Shown here in pieces: positions 9,331 through 18,705 of a stretch of DNA of 64,000 nucleotides. This DNA is from Flavobacterium sufflavum. Its GTDB lineage: Bacteria; Bacteroidota; Bacteroidia; Flavobacteriales; Flavobacteriaceae. The stretch is taken from positions 124,001-188,000 of the forward strand of contig NZ_SACJ01000001.1 of assembly GCF_004016525.1 (NCBI RefSeq), in the 5' to 3' direction. The number at the start of each line of letters is the position of its first letter. Position 1 is the first letter of the stretch. The notes under the pieces were generated by a model. The model saw only the letters and a program-made list of their open reading frames with translations, did not search any database and had not been told where the DNA came from. The position numbers and the translations under genes are program-made.

Positions 9331-10326
9331 TTATACTAAGTTGTTAGCCACTAAATATTCCGCGATTTGAATCGTGTTTGTAGCAGCACCTTTTCTTAGG
9401 TTATCAGCAACAACCCACATGTTTAGAGTATTTGGTTGAGACTCATCTCTTCTTAATCTACCTACGAACACTTCGTTTTTACCTTGAGCAAAAAGAGGCA
9501 TTGGGTATTCAAACTCTTTCAAGTTATCCTGAACAATTACTCCGTCAGTATTTTCAAGGATGCTTCTTACTTCGTTGATGTCAAAATCATTTGAAAACTC
9601 CACGTTGATTGCCTCAGAGTGTCCACCTACGATAGGCACACGAACAGCAGTAGCCGTAACTGCAATAGTATTATCACTTAAGATTTTTTTAGTCTCACGA
9701 ACTAATTTCATCTCTTCTTTAGTGTATCCGTTTTCTTCAAAAACATCACATTGAGGAATTGCATTACGGTGGATTTGGTATTTGTAAGCCATATCACCAT
9801 CAATTCCTGCATATTCGTTTTCTAATTGTTTTACCGCTTTTACACCAGTTCCTGTAATAGATTGGTAAGTAGAAACGATAACTCTCTTAACGTTGTATTT
9901 TTTATGTAATGGAGCTAAAGCCAAAACCATTTGGATAGTAGAACAGTTTGGGTTAGCAATGATTTTATCTTCTTTAGTTAATTCGCCAGCATTGATTTCA
10001 GGAACTACTAATTTTTTAGTTGGATCCATTCTCCAAGCTGAAGAGTTATCAATTACAGTAGTTCCAGCGGCAGCAAATTTTGGTGCCCATTCTAATGAAG
10101 TATCTCCACCTGCAGAGAATAAAGCTATTTCCGGTTTCATATCCACAGCAGTAGCCAATCCTACCACTTTGTATGTTTTACCTTGAAATTCCATTTCTTT
10201 CCCTACTGATCTCTCAGAAGCCACAAGGATTAATTCGTCATTAGCAGTAACAAAATTTCTTTCTGCCAATACTTGTAACATTACTTCTCCAACCATTCCG
10301 GTTGCACCTACAACTGCTATTTTCAT
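9331..10326 (-). CDS. asd: Aspartate-semialdehyde dehydrogenase
   Basis: Reduces L-aspartyl-4-phosphate to L-aspartate-4-semialdehyde with NADPH, the branch point for lysine/diaminopimelate, threonine and methionine synthesis in the cytoplasm. The 331-residue chain has the N-terminal NADP-binding GATGMVG (7-13), the active-site NPNCST with Cys128, and the substrate loop VPIVGGHSEA. Its length is normal for the family. A complete Bacteroidetes promoter (10363-10392) precedes it and a terminator follows it, so it is probably transcribed alone. Confidence 0.96.
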   Translation of the reverse strand: MKIAVVGATGMVGEVMLQVLAERNFVTANDELILVASERSVGKEMEFQGKTYKVVGLATAVDMKPEIALFSAGGDTSLEWAPKFAAAGTTVIDNSSAWRMDPTKKLVVPEINAGELTKEDKIIANPNCSTIQMVLALAPLHKKYNVKRVIVSTYQSITGTGVKAVKQLENEYAGIDGDMAYKYQIHRNAIPQCDVFEENGYTKEEMKLVRETKKILSDNTIAVTATAVRVPIVGGHSEAINVEFSNDFDINEVRSILENTDGVIVQDNLKEFEYPMPLFAQGKNEVFVGRLRRDESQPNTLNMWVVADNLRKGAATNTIQIAEYLVANNLV

Positions 10327-10362
10327 AGTATATTTTTATTATTGAATATTAAATTTGAACTG

Positions 10363-10392
10363 CAAAAGTAATTAATATCCAAGCCAAAACAA
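10363..10392 (-). promoter_or_regulatory. asd promoter (TTG-19-TACTTTTG)
   Basis: On the minus strand TTG (10392-10390) is followed after exactly 19 nt by TACTTTTG (10370-10363), a full match to the Bacteroidetes housekeeping promoter. This gives a leader of about 30 nt before the asd ATG. Confidence 0.65.
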
Positions 10393-10440
10393 TGACGTTC
10401 ACAAAAAGTAACAAAAAGTTAAAAATATAACACAAAAGAA

Positions 10441-10464
10441 AAACCACCCGTTTCTGAGTGGTTT
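10441..10464 (-). terminator. mscL terminator
   Basis: Stem AAACCAC (10441-10447) and GTGGTTT (10458-10464). On the minus strand it is followed by a T-rich run, 24 nt after the mscL stop codon. Confidence 0.7.
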
Positions 10465-10488
10465 AGTTGAACATATAGTGAAGCGGTA

Positions 10489-10908
10489 TTACTTTTTCAA
10501 TAAATCTCTAATTTGAGTAAGCAATTCTTCCTGAGTTGGCCCGGCTGGTGCAGCAGGAGCAGCAACTTCTTCTTTCTTTTTAGCTTTCTCAGCAGCCCTT
10601 AAAACCACAAAGATAAAAAAGGAAATAATTACGAAATTAATAATCGCCTGTACTAAGTTACCATAAGTAATTACAGCAGCTCCAGCAGCTTTAGCAGCAG
10701 CTAAATCAGCATAGCTATTTCCGTCTAAAGTGATAAATTTTGTTGTAAAATCAACCCCACCTGTTATTAGACCAACAATTGGCATAATAACATCGTCTAC
10801 AGCAGAACCCACAATTTTACCAAAAGCACCACCAATTACAACGGCAGTTGCTAAACTCAATACGTCACCTTTCATTAGAGAGGCTTTAAAATCGCTAAAA
10901 AATCCCAT
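10489..10908 (-). CDS. mscL: Large-conductance mechanosensitive channel
   Basis: Inner-membrane pentameric channel that opens under membrane tension to release solutes on hypo-osmotic shock. The 139-residue protein shows the family start [20 protein letters not shown], the first transmembrane helix with [19 protein letters not shown], the second helix [17 protein letters not shown], and a charged C-terminal helix ([13 protein letters not shown]). The frame is open for another 20 codons upstream, but the conserved N-terminus places the true start at the ATG at 10906-10908. Confidence 0.95.
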   Translation of the reverse strand: MGFFSDFKASLMKGDVLSLATAVVIGGAFGKIVGSAVDDVIMPIVGLITGGVDFTTKFITLDGNSYADLAAAKAAGAAVITYGNLVQAIINFVIISFFIFVVLRAAEKAKKKEEVAAPAAPAGPTQEELLTQIRDLLKK

Positions 10909-10994
10909 ACTTATCTGTTTTAAGTTAAACTTCTTTCCGATTCCTAAATTAACACTTTTTTTTAACAAGAAAACAATTCAAAGTAAAAAATGCA

Positions 10995-13439
10995 TTAGCG
11001 ATAAAACACCCGTTTCACTCTCTGGGAAATACTCGTTAGTATTTCATACGGAATCGTATTTAACTTTTCGGCAATAAAAGAGACATTTGGATTCTCGCCA
11101 AAAATAATCACATCATCACCTTCGGCACAATCAATTTCGGTTACGTCCACCATCAACATATCCATGCAAACACTTCCTAAGATAACCGCATTTTTTCCAT
11201 TAATAAGCATATAACCTACGCCATTACCCCAGGCTCTCGAAATTCCATCGGCATAACCAATAGGAATTGTGGCGACCTTAGTTTCTTTTTCGGCCATAAA
11301 TCTTCGGCCATAACCCACACTTTCCCCTGTACCAATAGTTCTGATTTGCGAAATAATAGATTTCAAAGTACCCACATTTTCTAAATATTTCTGTTCATTG
11401 GCATCATTAGAAACCCCGTAAAGTCCAATTCCTAAACGCACCATATCAAATTGTGTGTCCGGAAAATTACTGATTCCCGAAGTATTCAAAATGTGACGAA
11501 TAGGTTTAATCTCTAATTCGCTCATTATTTTAGTTGACAATCTACCGAACAACTGAATTTGCGAAAGCGCAAAATCATAATATTTTACATCATCGCTGGT
11601 AGCCATATGCGACAGAATACTTTGAACTTTTACTGTTGAATTTCCTTTTAAAGTCGAAATCAACTCATCAATAGTATTTTCTTCAAAACCCAGACGGTGC
11701 ATGCCTGTATCGAGTTTAATATGAATTGGGAAATGTTGCAGATTTTTTTGCTTTGCAATTTTAAGAAAGGCGTGCAATCCTTTCAAACTATAAATCTCAG
11801 GCTCTAAGCGATGCTGAATAATGGCCGAAAAACTAGTACTTTCAGGGTTCAACACCATAATAGGCAATTTGATTCCGCCATTTTTCAACGAAATTCCTTC
11901 ATCGGCGAAAGCCACACCCAAATAATCCACTTTGTGATGTTCCAGTAATTTGGCAATTTCGAGTCCGCCATTTCCATAACCAAAAGCCTTCACCATCACC
12001 ATGATCTTCACCTTTGGCTTCAATTTCGATTTAAAAAAATTCAGATTGTAACTAATGGCGTTCAGGTTAATTTCCAAAACCGTTTCATGGGTTTTCTCTT
12101 CTAACAAAGTCACTATTTCCTCAAACTGAAACGAACGCGCTCCTTTTATCAAAATACTTTCATTGGAGAAATCCAGCTTTTCAAAATTCGAAATAAAATC
12201 AGCTGTAGTTTTGAATGTAATGCAATTCGAAAACTGATCTTTAAACTCCGAGATAGTTTCTCCAATTCCGATAACACGATTAATTTTGTTCGAAACAATT
12301 AACTGCGCCACTTTAGCATACAATTGCTCATTAGGAAAACCACTTTGAAAAATATCCGAAAGGATTACCGTTTTCTTTTGAAATTGATTCTGGCTTTCCA
12401 ACACATCCAAGGCAATCTTCAAAGACTGAAAATCCGAACTGTAACTATCATCAACAATACTACAATTATTGATTCCGTTTTTTACTTCCAAGCGCATCTC
12501 GACCGGAAAAAGCATTTCCATTCTCGATTGGATGACATCACTTTCGTAATCAAAATACAACAACACCATCAAACTCGAAATAGCATTTTCGATAGAAGCC
12601 TTATCCACAAAAGGGATTTTTAACTCATACGAATTCCCTTTGTATTTATAAGACAATGTAGTTTCATGATTGGCAATTTCTTTGTTAAACACAAAAACAT
12701 CGGCATTCTCCTCTTTAAAACTCCACGAAAAAGCTTTTGTTTTAGGATTTATATAGTTTTCAACCTGAGAGTTTTTTTGATAAATCAAAACGGCAGCATC
12801 TTGAAACAACAGCATTTTTTGTTGGATTTTTTCTTCCAAATCAGTAAAGCCTTCATCATGTGAAGAACCGATATTGGTCAAAACACCAATGGTAGGTTTT
12901 ATAATTTTTTCCAGTTTATCCATTTCAGAAACGGTAGAAATTCCCGCTTCAAAAATGCCCAGATTGTGTTTCTCATTAATGGCAATTACCGACAAAGGAA
13001 CACCCACCTGGGAATTGTAACTTTTAGGACTTCGAATCACATTATAATCCGGACTCAACAGGAAATTAAGCCATTCTTTGACAATGGTTTTTCCGTTACT
13101 TCCCGTTAAACCAATAATTGGAAAATGAAAAAGACTGCGGTAGTATGCCGCAAATTGTTGCAATGCAACAAGCGTATTTTTGACAACTAAAAAATTAGCC
13201 TGACCGTTACATTCTTCAGGAATATGAGTCACAACAAAATTTTGTACCCCTATGGCAATTAAATCCCTGATATAATGATGCGCATCATTATTGGGACCAA
13301 CCAAAGCAAAAAACAGCGTATGCTCATTATTTTGCAAGGAGCGACTGTCAATCGAAATATTATCTATTATTGCTTCGGGATGGTTTCCAAACCATTTTGC
13401 ATCCAGAATTGGAATACTGTTTTTTATTATTATACTCAT
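10995..13439 (-). CDS. Bifunctional MurF ligase / alanine racemase
   Basis: Fusion of two cell-wall enzymes, 814 residues. The N-terminal half (about 1-440) is the MurF-type Mur ligase with the ATP loop GLTGSNGKT (Lys117), joining D-Ala-D-Ala to the UDP-MurNAc-tripeptide. The C-terminal half (about 450-814) is a fold-III alanine racemase with the PLP lysine Lys484 in VMVKAFGYG. It also has the family sequences DTGMHRLGF, ESVGYGRRF and GSVCMDMLMVDVT. The fusion is a known Bacteroidetes arrangement that couples D-alanine supply to its use. In the Mur half the usual second ATP motifs look divergent (for example NHE is not obvious), so its ligase activity is inferred from the family. Confidence 0.92.
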   Translation of the reverse strand: MSIIIKNSIPILDAKWFGNHPEAIIDNISIDSRSLQNNEHTLFFALVGPNNDAHHYIRDLIAIGVQNFVVTHIPEECNGQANFLVVKNTLVALQQFAAYYRSLFHFPIIGLTGSNGKTIVKEWLNFLLSPDYNVIRSPKSYNSQVGVPLSVIAINEKHNLGIFEAGISTVSEMDKLEKIIKPTIGVLTNIGSSHDEGFTDLEEKIQQKMLLFQDAAVLIYQKNSQVENYINPKTKAFSWSFKEENADVFVFNKEIANHETTLSYKYKGNSYELKIPFVDKASIENAISSLMVLLYFDYESDVIQSRMEMLFPVEMRLEVKNGINNCSIVDDSYSSDFQSLKIALDVLESQNQFQKKTVILSDIFQSGFPNEQLYAKVAQLIVSNKINRVIGIGETISEFKDQFSNCITFKTTADFISNFEKLDFSNESILIKGARSFQFEEIVTLLEEKTHETVLEINLNAISYNLNFFKSKLKPKVKIMVMVKAFGYGNGGLEIAKLLEHHKVDYLGVAFADEGISLKNGGIKLPIMVLNPESTSFSAIIQHRLEPEIYSLKGLHAFLKIAKQKNLQHFPIHIKLDTGMHRLGFEENTIDELISTLKGNSTVKVQSILSHMATSDDVKYYDFALSQIQLFGRLSTKIMSELEIKPIRHILNTSGISNFPDTQFDMVRLGIGLYGVSNDANEQKYLENVGTLKSIISQIRTIGTGESVGYGRRFMAEKETKVATIPIGYADGISRAWGNGVGYMLINGKNAVILGSVCMDMLMVDVTEIDCAEGDDVIIFGENPNVSFIAEKLNTIPYEILTSISQRVKRVFYR

Positions 13440-13581
13440 CGAATTGAAAAGAAGTTAAGGCAAACTATGCTTCATCAAAAATAAGACTTCTTTTGAAACT
13501 GAAGCCTTGTATAAGAATTTAAAAGAATGTTAAATATAATTCAATCTTTTAATTTAGAAAAAGACTTTTTACCAGATTCGC

Positions 13582-13589
13582 TATATTTG
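13582..13589 (+). promoter_or_regulatory. -7 box (TATATTTG) that decides the start of the next gene
   Basis: Exact TAnnTTTG match. The longest open frame of the next gene starts with a GTG at 13589, overlapping this box, so translation almost certainly begins downstream at the ATG at 13613. Confidence 0.45.
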
Positions 13590-13612
13590 TGAGTCTAAGT
13601 TATTTTCAAAAA

Positions 13613-14221
13613 ATGCCAAAAAGAATTCTTCCTTTTTTTTCCTATCTTTTTCATCCGGTATTTATCCCGATATATGCCACCCTTTTTTATCTTTTTTCAA
13701 ATCATTCTTATTTTTTCAATAAAGAAAAATACATAGTCTTACTTCAGGTAAGCATCATCACATTTGTAATACCAATTATGTTCTTTTTCCTGTTGAAGTT
13801 AACCGGAAAAATTACCTCTATAATGGTACCTGAATTGTCTGAACGTAAATTCCCCTTAGTTATTCAATGTTTTCTGATTATTCTTTTGGTTCGAAAAAGC
13901 ATTACCTTGGAACTTTATCCCGAACTGCATTTTTTCTTTTTAGGTGCTTTGATGAGTACACTCATTGCATTATCGCTTTTGTTTTTTAACACAAAAGTCA
14001 GTCTTCACATGATGGGACTAAGTGCTTTGGCTTTTTTTGTCTTCGGCTTAAGTCTGCATCACCAAACTCCAAATACTGCCCTAATAATTTTTCTGGTATT
14101 AATGAATGGTGTTGTGGCCTCATCAAGATTGATAATGAAAGCGCACACTCCTAAAGAACTGATTATGGGAGTACTTTTAGGCAGTATCCCACAAATTCTT
14201 TTGCTGTATGTATGGTTATAA
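13613..14221 (+). CDS. PAP2-like integral membrane protein
   Basis: A 202-residue protein with about six hydrophobic helices. Near the C-terminus it has ASSRLIMKAHTPKELIMG, which matches the third phosphatase motif of PAP2 lipid phosphatases (SR, five residues, H). The first and second motifs are not evident: the expected PSGH is replaced by a weak SLHMMG stretch. It may be a degenerate PAP2 relative rather than an active phosphatase. The gene overlaps the following convergent gene by 6 nt at the stop codons. The ATG at 13613 is preferred because the upstream GTG sits inside the promoter box. Confidence 0.6.
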   Translation: MPKRILPFFSYLFHPVFIPIYATLFYLFSNHSYFFNKEKYIVLLQVSIITFVIPIMFFFLLKLTGKITSIMVPELSERKFPLVIQCFLIILLVRKSITLELYPELHFFFLGALMSTLIALSLLFFNTKVSLHMMGLSALAFFVFGLSLHHQTPNTALIIFLVLMNGVVASSRLIMKAHTPKELIMGVLLGSIPQILLLYVWL

Positions 14222-14950
14222 AATATAGAAAATCACACCTATGGTAACGGCATTCATATCGATCTTCTTTCCGTCAATTTCAGCCGATTTAAAAACAGGA
14301 TTCAAACCATAATAAGCATACACATTTAAGGTATTAAATCCTGCTGACAGATAAAGGCCGTAAAGTAATTTATTGAAATCGGCATTATTAGTAATCACTA
14401 CCCGGCCTTCATTATTTTCAAGAACAGATTTACTATAAACCAAATAACTAAATTTCATACCGCCATAAATTCTCCAAAACTTATAACTCTCATAAGTAGA
14501 TGTTCTCCATCTGAATTCAAGAGGCACATCGACTAATAACTGAGTGAACTTGTTTTTATCAAAATTAGATTGCGAACCTAGAACAGTATAAATTGCATCT
14601 TGGGCGGTTCCGCTAATTCCGATATTTTGATTGTAATTATTATAACTAAGTCCTAAACCAGATGCAAAAGCTACGGTTCTGTCTTTATTAACAGGCATAT
14701 CCCTGAGAAAACCTCCTGAAATCCCAATTGAAAATTTTTGTTGAGAGGCATCTTCCGGCATTTGTTTCAACGTATTATAGGTAAACCCAAAATAAAACTG
14801 GTCTTCTCTGTACAAAGAATCTATTTTTACCTCTTTTACTTCTTTCTTAGGCTGCGCTCCTCCTTGTGCAAAAACACTAAAAAAAGACAGCAATAGCAAA
14901 ACACTAAAAAATAATTTTTCTTTAAATGGGTTAAGAAGTAAGTCCATCAT
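14216..14950 (-). CDS. PorT-family outer-membrane beta-barrel protein
   Basis: A 244-residue protein with a signal peptide (about 8-29, ending SVFAQ) and an even pattern of amphipathic strands such as FSIGISGGFLRDMPV and VAFASGLGLSYNNY, ending in AVTIGVIFYIL. This is the small eight-strand barrel type annotated as PorT-like in Bacteroidetes. One PorT member belongs to the type IX secretion system, but nothing nearby (no other por or gld gene) shows that this copy does. Its tail overlaps the PAP2-like gene. Confidence 0.7.
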   Translation of the reverse strand: MMDLLLNPFKEKLFFSVLLLLSFFSVFAQGGAQPKKEVKEVKIDSLYREDQFYFGFTYNTLKQMPEDASQQKFSIGISGGFLRDMPVNKDRTVAFASGLGLSYNNYNQNIGISGTAQDAIYTVLGSQSNFDKNKFTQLLVDVPLEFRWRTSTYESYKFWRIYGGMKFSYLVYSKSVLENNEGRVVITNNADFNKLLYGLYLSAGFNTLNVYAYYGLNPVFKSAEIDGKKIDMNAVTIGVIFYIL

Positions 14951-15201
14951 TAGCTGTTTTTATTAAATACTTTACAAATATAACTGATTCAATGTAGCGA
15001 TGATTTATTAAACAAAAAAGGAGCAAAAAAATTGCACAATTTCATTCAGAAATTCAAAACGTCAACATAGTTTTTACAACTTTACACTCAAATAAACAAA
15101 CACTAAAACCAAAAGGAGTATTACTTTATAAATAACAAAAGAAGTGAACCTAATTTTATTAGATTTGCTTTGACAATCTTTGCGGGCACAGGTGAATAAC
15201 T

Positions 15202-15306
15202 GTGCAATCGGAAAAATACTTTGAGGAGCAATTCCACTATTTAAGAACTATTTTTAAGGAACACTTCGAGAAGCTGGGTTTATTAAAACTAATCCATAGA
15301 GCATAA
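15202..15306 (+). other. Short open frame, possible gene fragment, in a 492-nt gap
   Basis: The gap 14951-15442 holds little. A 34-codon frame starting with GTG reads like a real helical segment (QSEKYFEEQFHYLRTIF, then HFEKLGLLKLI) but has no visible family and no start context. At 15017-15038 there is a partial copy (AAAAAAGGAGCAAAAAAATTG) of the terminator found at 16577-16605. The gap may hold gene remains. A TATATTTG box at 15357-15364 suits the next gene. Confidence 0.25.
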
Positions 15307-15356
15307 TGCATATATAAAAATACGAAAAATCTTCTTTTTTTATAAAACTATTTATA

Positions 15357-15364
15357 TATATTTG
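15357..15364 (+). promoter_or_regulatory. Candidate -7 box (TATATTTG) upstream of 15443
   Basis: Exact TAnnTTTG match 78 nt before the retropepsin-like gene. The upstream -33 region is T-rich without a clear TTG. Confidence 0.35.
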
Positions 15365-15442
15365 TTTTCAACAAGACGGATTTTTTTTCACAAACTGACG
15401 TTATTAATACTTAAAACAGTATTTTAAGCTTTAAAGAAAATC

Positions 15443-16363
15443 ATGATTAGAAAAAGAAACTTAGTTCTATTTTTGTCCATTTTAGTCCTATTACTATCAA
15501 TCTCCTTATCCTTTTATAATAGGCTTAAAGTTGTTACAATTCCTATTGAATTATACTCTGATTTTATTGTTGTTCCAACTACTATCAATGGAATTACCTA
15601 TCATTTTATACTAGATACAGGTGCTCCCACATGTATTTCAGAAGATATATTTAAAAAACTTAAATTAGAGGTAAAAGATTCTATAAAAGGTGTAGATTTT
15701 TTTGGTAATAAAAAATGGGTAAAACAAACAACAATTTCAAGTTTACAACTTAAAAACTTTGAAATCAACAATAGGACAGTTAGTGTTGTAAAAGTGTTAC
15801 AGCCTTTTAAACACAAAAAAATAGTGATAGATGGCTATTTAGGCAGTGATACTTTTACTAATTTAATTATTAAAATTGACACAAAAAATAAGCAACTTAA
15901 AGTATCAAAATCACATTTTAATATGAAACACGAAAAAACTAGTTCTGTAAAATTTAATACTTTCGGAACTCAAAACACACCTTTATTGCTAACATCCTAT
16001 TCAGACGGTTCTTGCAAAGATACGACCCTCTTTGATACAGGTTCCAGAAGATTGTATGAAATTAAAATGGATTCTTACAATAAGCTAATTTCTAATAATA
16101 GTATTAAAAAAGAGAATATAATTGGTACTGTAGCAAGTAAGGATAATTATAGCTCAGGTCTGTTTGGAAAACATAACGATACAACAATCAATTATTTTGC
16201 AAAAATTGATTCCGTAAGCATAGGAAAGTTAGTAATGCATGGATTTCCAGTACTTACTTGTTCGAATAAACATTATTCTATAATTGGAGCACAATTTTTG
16301 AAATATGGCATAGTAACTTTCGATTTTAAAAATAAAGTATTCTTTTTTGAGCCATATAAATAA
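15443..16363 (+). CDS. Retropepsin-like aspartic protease, membrane-anchored
   Basis: A 306-residue protein with an N-terminal membrane anchor (about 7-25) and two aspartic-protease half domains. The first holds FILDTGAP with Asp58 and the second TLFDTGSRR with Asp198. Two DTG motifs in one chain allow an intramolecular pepsin/retropepsin-type active site. Family members in Bacteroidetes are annotated as retropepsin-like or clan AA proteases; their targets are mostly unknown. AT content is high, like the unknown gene at 8155. No operon partner is apparent. Confidence 0.8.
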   Translation: MIRKRNLVLFLSILVLLLSISLSFYNRLKVVTIPIELYSDFIVVPTTINGITYHFILDTGAPTCISEDIFKKLKLEVKDSIKGVDFFGNKKWVKQTTISSLQLKNFEINNRTVSVVKVLQPFKHKKIVIDGYLGSDTFTNLIIKIDTKNKQLKVSKSHFNMKHEKTSSVKFNTFGTQNTPLLLTSYSDGSCKDTTLFDTGSRRLYEIKMDSYNKLISNNSIKKENIIGTVASKDNYSSGLFGKHNDTTINYFAKIDSVSIGKLVMHGFPVLTCSNKHYSIIGAQFLKYGIVTFDFKNKVFFFEPYK

Positions 16364-16613
16364 CTAATGGAAACAGCTAAGAATTTCTGTGTACACCCGC
16401 TCTGGAATAGTCTCTGTCTTTGCCCTCACAATTATGAGAAAATAGTACCCGATCGCTCGGACTTGTAGCATTTAGGCAAACGTTAGCGCAGGCATTTGTC
16501 TGTGCCCACAGCAGTGAGCAAACAAAACAAGTCAAAATACAAAAGCTATATCATCTTTATCTTTGTGCTTTTACAAAAAAAGGAGCAAAAAAATTGCTCC
16601 TTTTTAATACTAT
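16364..16613. other. Gap with a GC-rich block of unknown nature
   Basis: Between 16380 and 16540 the composition is clearly more GC-rich than the neighbouring genes, with short palindromic pieces such as CGATCG. I find no frame or RNA gene. It may be part of a dispersed repeat or the remains of a lost gene. The end of the gap is the terminator at 16577-16605. Confidence 0.3.
16577..16605. terminator. Terminator of the uronate/galactoside operon
   Basis: Perfect 12-bp stem AAAAAGGAGCAA (16577-16588) and TTGCTCCTTTTT (16594-16605). It lies just beyond the uxuA stop codon on the minus strand and can also stop transcription from the retropepsin gene on the plus strand. Confidence 0.8.
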
Positions 16614-17798
16614 TTAATTTTGATTTCCTCTGATTCCTCTTTCAAGACCTCTTAACTCAGCAAGACCTCTTAATCGACCGATAGCTGAATAACCCGGATT
16701 CATTTTCTTGTCCAAATCGTCAAGCATTTGGTGACCATGATCGGGACGCATTGGCAATCTGTAATCTGGACGACCATTAGCAATTCTCTTATCTTGTTCT
16801 TCCACAATTGCTTTCATCACACCATACATATCCACATCGCCATCTAAATGATCCGCTTCGTAGAAATTACCTTCCGCATCACGTTTAGTTGCTCTTAAAT
16901 GGATAAAGTTAATACGATGACCTAATCGTTGCACCATACCTACTAAATCGTTGTCTGCTCTTACACCGTAAGAACCAGTACAAAAACACAAACCATTGCT
17001 TTTGCTATCCACAACTTCAATCAATTGTTTTGCATCAGCTTCAGTACTTACCACTCTTGGCAAACCTAAAATAGCATAAGGCGGATCATCAGGATGAATT
17101 GCCATCACAATTCCTGCTTTTTCAGCTGCCGGAATAATTTCTTTCAAGAATTCGTATAAATTATTTCTCAATTCGGCATCGCCAATTTCAGCATAATCAT
17201 CTAAAGCTACTTGTAATTGCTCTACTGTATATCCTTCTTCAGCTCCTGGCAATCCGGCAATAATGTTTTTAACCAATAATGTTTTTTGGTCTTCGTTCAT
17301 AGCTTCGAAAACGGTAGTAGCCTTAGCAATTTCTTCAGCAGTATAATCATTTTCAGCTCCTTTTCTTTTTAACAAAAACAATTCGAAAGCTGCAAATTCC
17401 ATTCGGTCAAAACGCAAAGCTTTAGAACCATCTTCTACTTCAAAAGCCAAATCCGTTCTGGTCCAGTCTAAAACCGGCATGAAATTGTAACAAACGGTAT
17501 CAATTCCGCAAGCTCCAAGATTTGCTATACTTTGACAGTAGTTTTCAATGTATTTTTTATAATCTCCTTTACGGGTTTTAATATTCTCATGAACAGGAAT
17601 ACTTTCTACCACTGACCATGTCAATCCAGCATCTTCAATTTCTTTTTTTCTTTTTTGAATTTCTTCCACTGTCCAAACAGTTCCATTTGGAATATGGTGC
17701 AAAGCCGTTACAATTCCTGTTGCTCCTGCCATTTTAATATGAGAAAGTGGCACAGTATCTTTTGGTCCGTACCATCTCCAAGTTTGTTCTATTCCCAT
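16614..17798 (-). CDS. uxuA: D-mannonate dehydratase
   Basis: Dehydrates D-mannonate to 2-keto-3-deoxy-D-gluconate in the cytoplasmic glucuronate pathway. The 394-residue protein has the family N-terminus [11 protein letters not shown], and the metal/substrate-site stretches [28 protein letters not shown] and [11 protein letters not shown]. Its length is normal for UxuA. It is the last gene of a six-gene operon, 23 nt after the SDR gene that would supply its substrate. Neither the isomerase UxaC nor the KDG kinase/aldolase is in the window. Confidence 0.96.
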   Translation of the reverse strand: MGIEQTWRWYGPKDTVPLSHIKMAGATGIVTALHHIPNGTVWTVEEIQKRKKEIEDAGLTWSVVESIPVHENIKTRKGDYKKYIENYCQSIANLGACGIDTVCYNFMPVLDWTRTDLAFEVEDGSKALRFDRMEFAAFELFLLKRKGAENDYTAEEIAKATTVFEAMNEDQKTLLVKNIIAGLPGAEEGYTVEQLQVALDDYAEIGDAELRNNLYEFLKEIIPAAEKAGIVMAIHPDDPPYAILGLPRVVSTEADAKQLIEVVDSKSNGLCFCTGSYGVRADNDLVGMVQRLGHRINFIHLRATKRDAEGNFYEADHLDGDVDMYGVMKAIVEEQDKRIANGRPDYRLPMRPDHGHQMLDDLDKKMNPGYSAIGRLRGLAELRGLERGIRGNQN

Positions 17799-17821
17799 TG
17801 TATTTTGATTATATGTGTGTG

Positions 17822-18661
17822 TTAAACTCCTGAATACGCTAAAAATCCACCATCTACAGCAACTACAATTCCTGTTACAAAACGAGAAGCAGGATTACAT
17901 AGCCAAAGTAATGTACTATCTAAATCATTTGGTTCACCAAATCGTCCCATTGGTGTTTGTGAAAGAATCTTATTTCCTCTTTCGGTAAGACTTCCGTCTT
18001 CAGTAGTCAATAAAGTTCTGTTTTGTTCCGTTAAGAAAAAACCTGGCGAAAGTGCATTCACTCGAATCCCTTCTTTAGCAAAATAAACCGATAACCATTC
18101 TGTTAAATTACTGATAGCGGCTTTGGCAGCGCTGTAAGCAACCACTTTTGTCAACGGATGAAAAGCACTTACCGAAGAAATATTCAAGATACTACATCCT
18201 TCTCTTCCTATCATATCAGCAGCAAAAATCTGAGTTGGTAACAAAGTACCAATAAAATTAAGATCAAATACAAAACGCAATCCTTCAGTATCTAAACCAA
18301 AAAAAGTTTGTAATCCTGTAGTTTTATTTTCTCTGTCAAAAAAAACATCAGCACTAGTTCCTTTTGGGTGATTTCCTCCCGCTCCATTAATCAGAATATC
18401 AACTAATCCTAATTGCTCATTAATTTCCTGATGTGCTTTTCTTAAACTGTCTTCATCACAAACATCAGCAGAAACGCCTAAGGCTTTTCCACCAGCACTA
18501 TTAATTTCGGCAGCTAATTTTTGAGCTTTTACTAAGTCTCTTCCTAATATTGCAACCTTAGCCCCTTGTTTTGCCAGTGCGTTTGTAAATCCGGCACCTA
18601 ATACTCCAGCACCTCCAGTTATTACGACTACTTTATCTTTTAGCCCTTTAATTATATCCAT
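17822..18661 (-). CDS. uxuB: SDR-type fructuronate reductase (D-mannonate oxidoreductase)
   Basis: Reduces D-fructuronate to D-mannonate with NAD(P)H. The 279-residue protein is a classical short-chain dehydrogenase: the cofactor motif is [10 protein letters not shown] (15-24), followed by [10 protein letters not shown], and the catalytic Ser and YxxxK lie in SSVSAF and YSAAK. An insertion after the NGAGG motif is typical of the SDR-type UxuB known from Bacillus (YjmF), which is unrelated to the long-chain E. coli enzyme. Adjacent uxuA makes the assignment strong, though close SDR relatives act on other keto sugars. Confidence 0.85.
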   Translation of the reverse strand: MDIIKGLKDKVVVITGGAGVLGAGFTNALAKQGAKVAILGRDLVKAQKLAAEINSAGGKALGVSADVCDEDSLRKAHQEINEQLGLVDILINGAGGNHPKGTSADVFFDRENKTTGLQTFFGLDTEGLRFVFDLNFIGTLLPTQIFAADMIGREGCSILNISSVSAFHPLTKVVAYSAAKAAISNLTEWLSVYFAKEGIRVNALSPGFFLTEQNRTLLTTEDGSLTERGNKILSQTPMGRFGEPNDLDSTLLWLCNPASRFVTGIVVAVDGGFLAYSGV

Positions 18662-18705
18662 TCCAGTCTTTTTTTGTAAGTTTTAGCGAAACTACAAAAA
18701 AAGAT

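Noticed and set aside
10909..10968. Longer MscL N-terminus (20 extra residues)
   Set aside because: MscL proteins begin MGFFSDF-like; the upstream codons are not conserved in style and would extend the cytoplasmic N-terminus unusually.
14216..14950. Assignment as the type IX secretion component PorT/SprT
   Set aside because: Only the small barrel type fits; no other type IX or gliding gene is near, so the specific role is not claimed.
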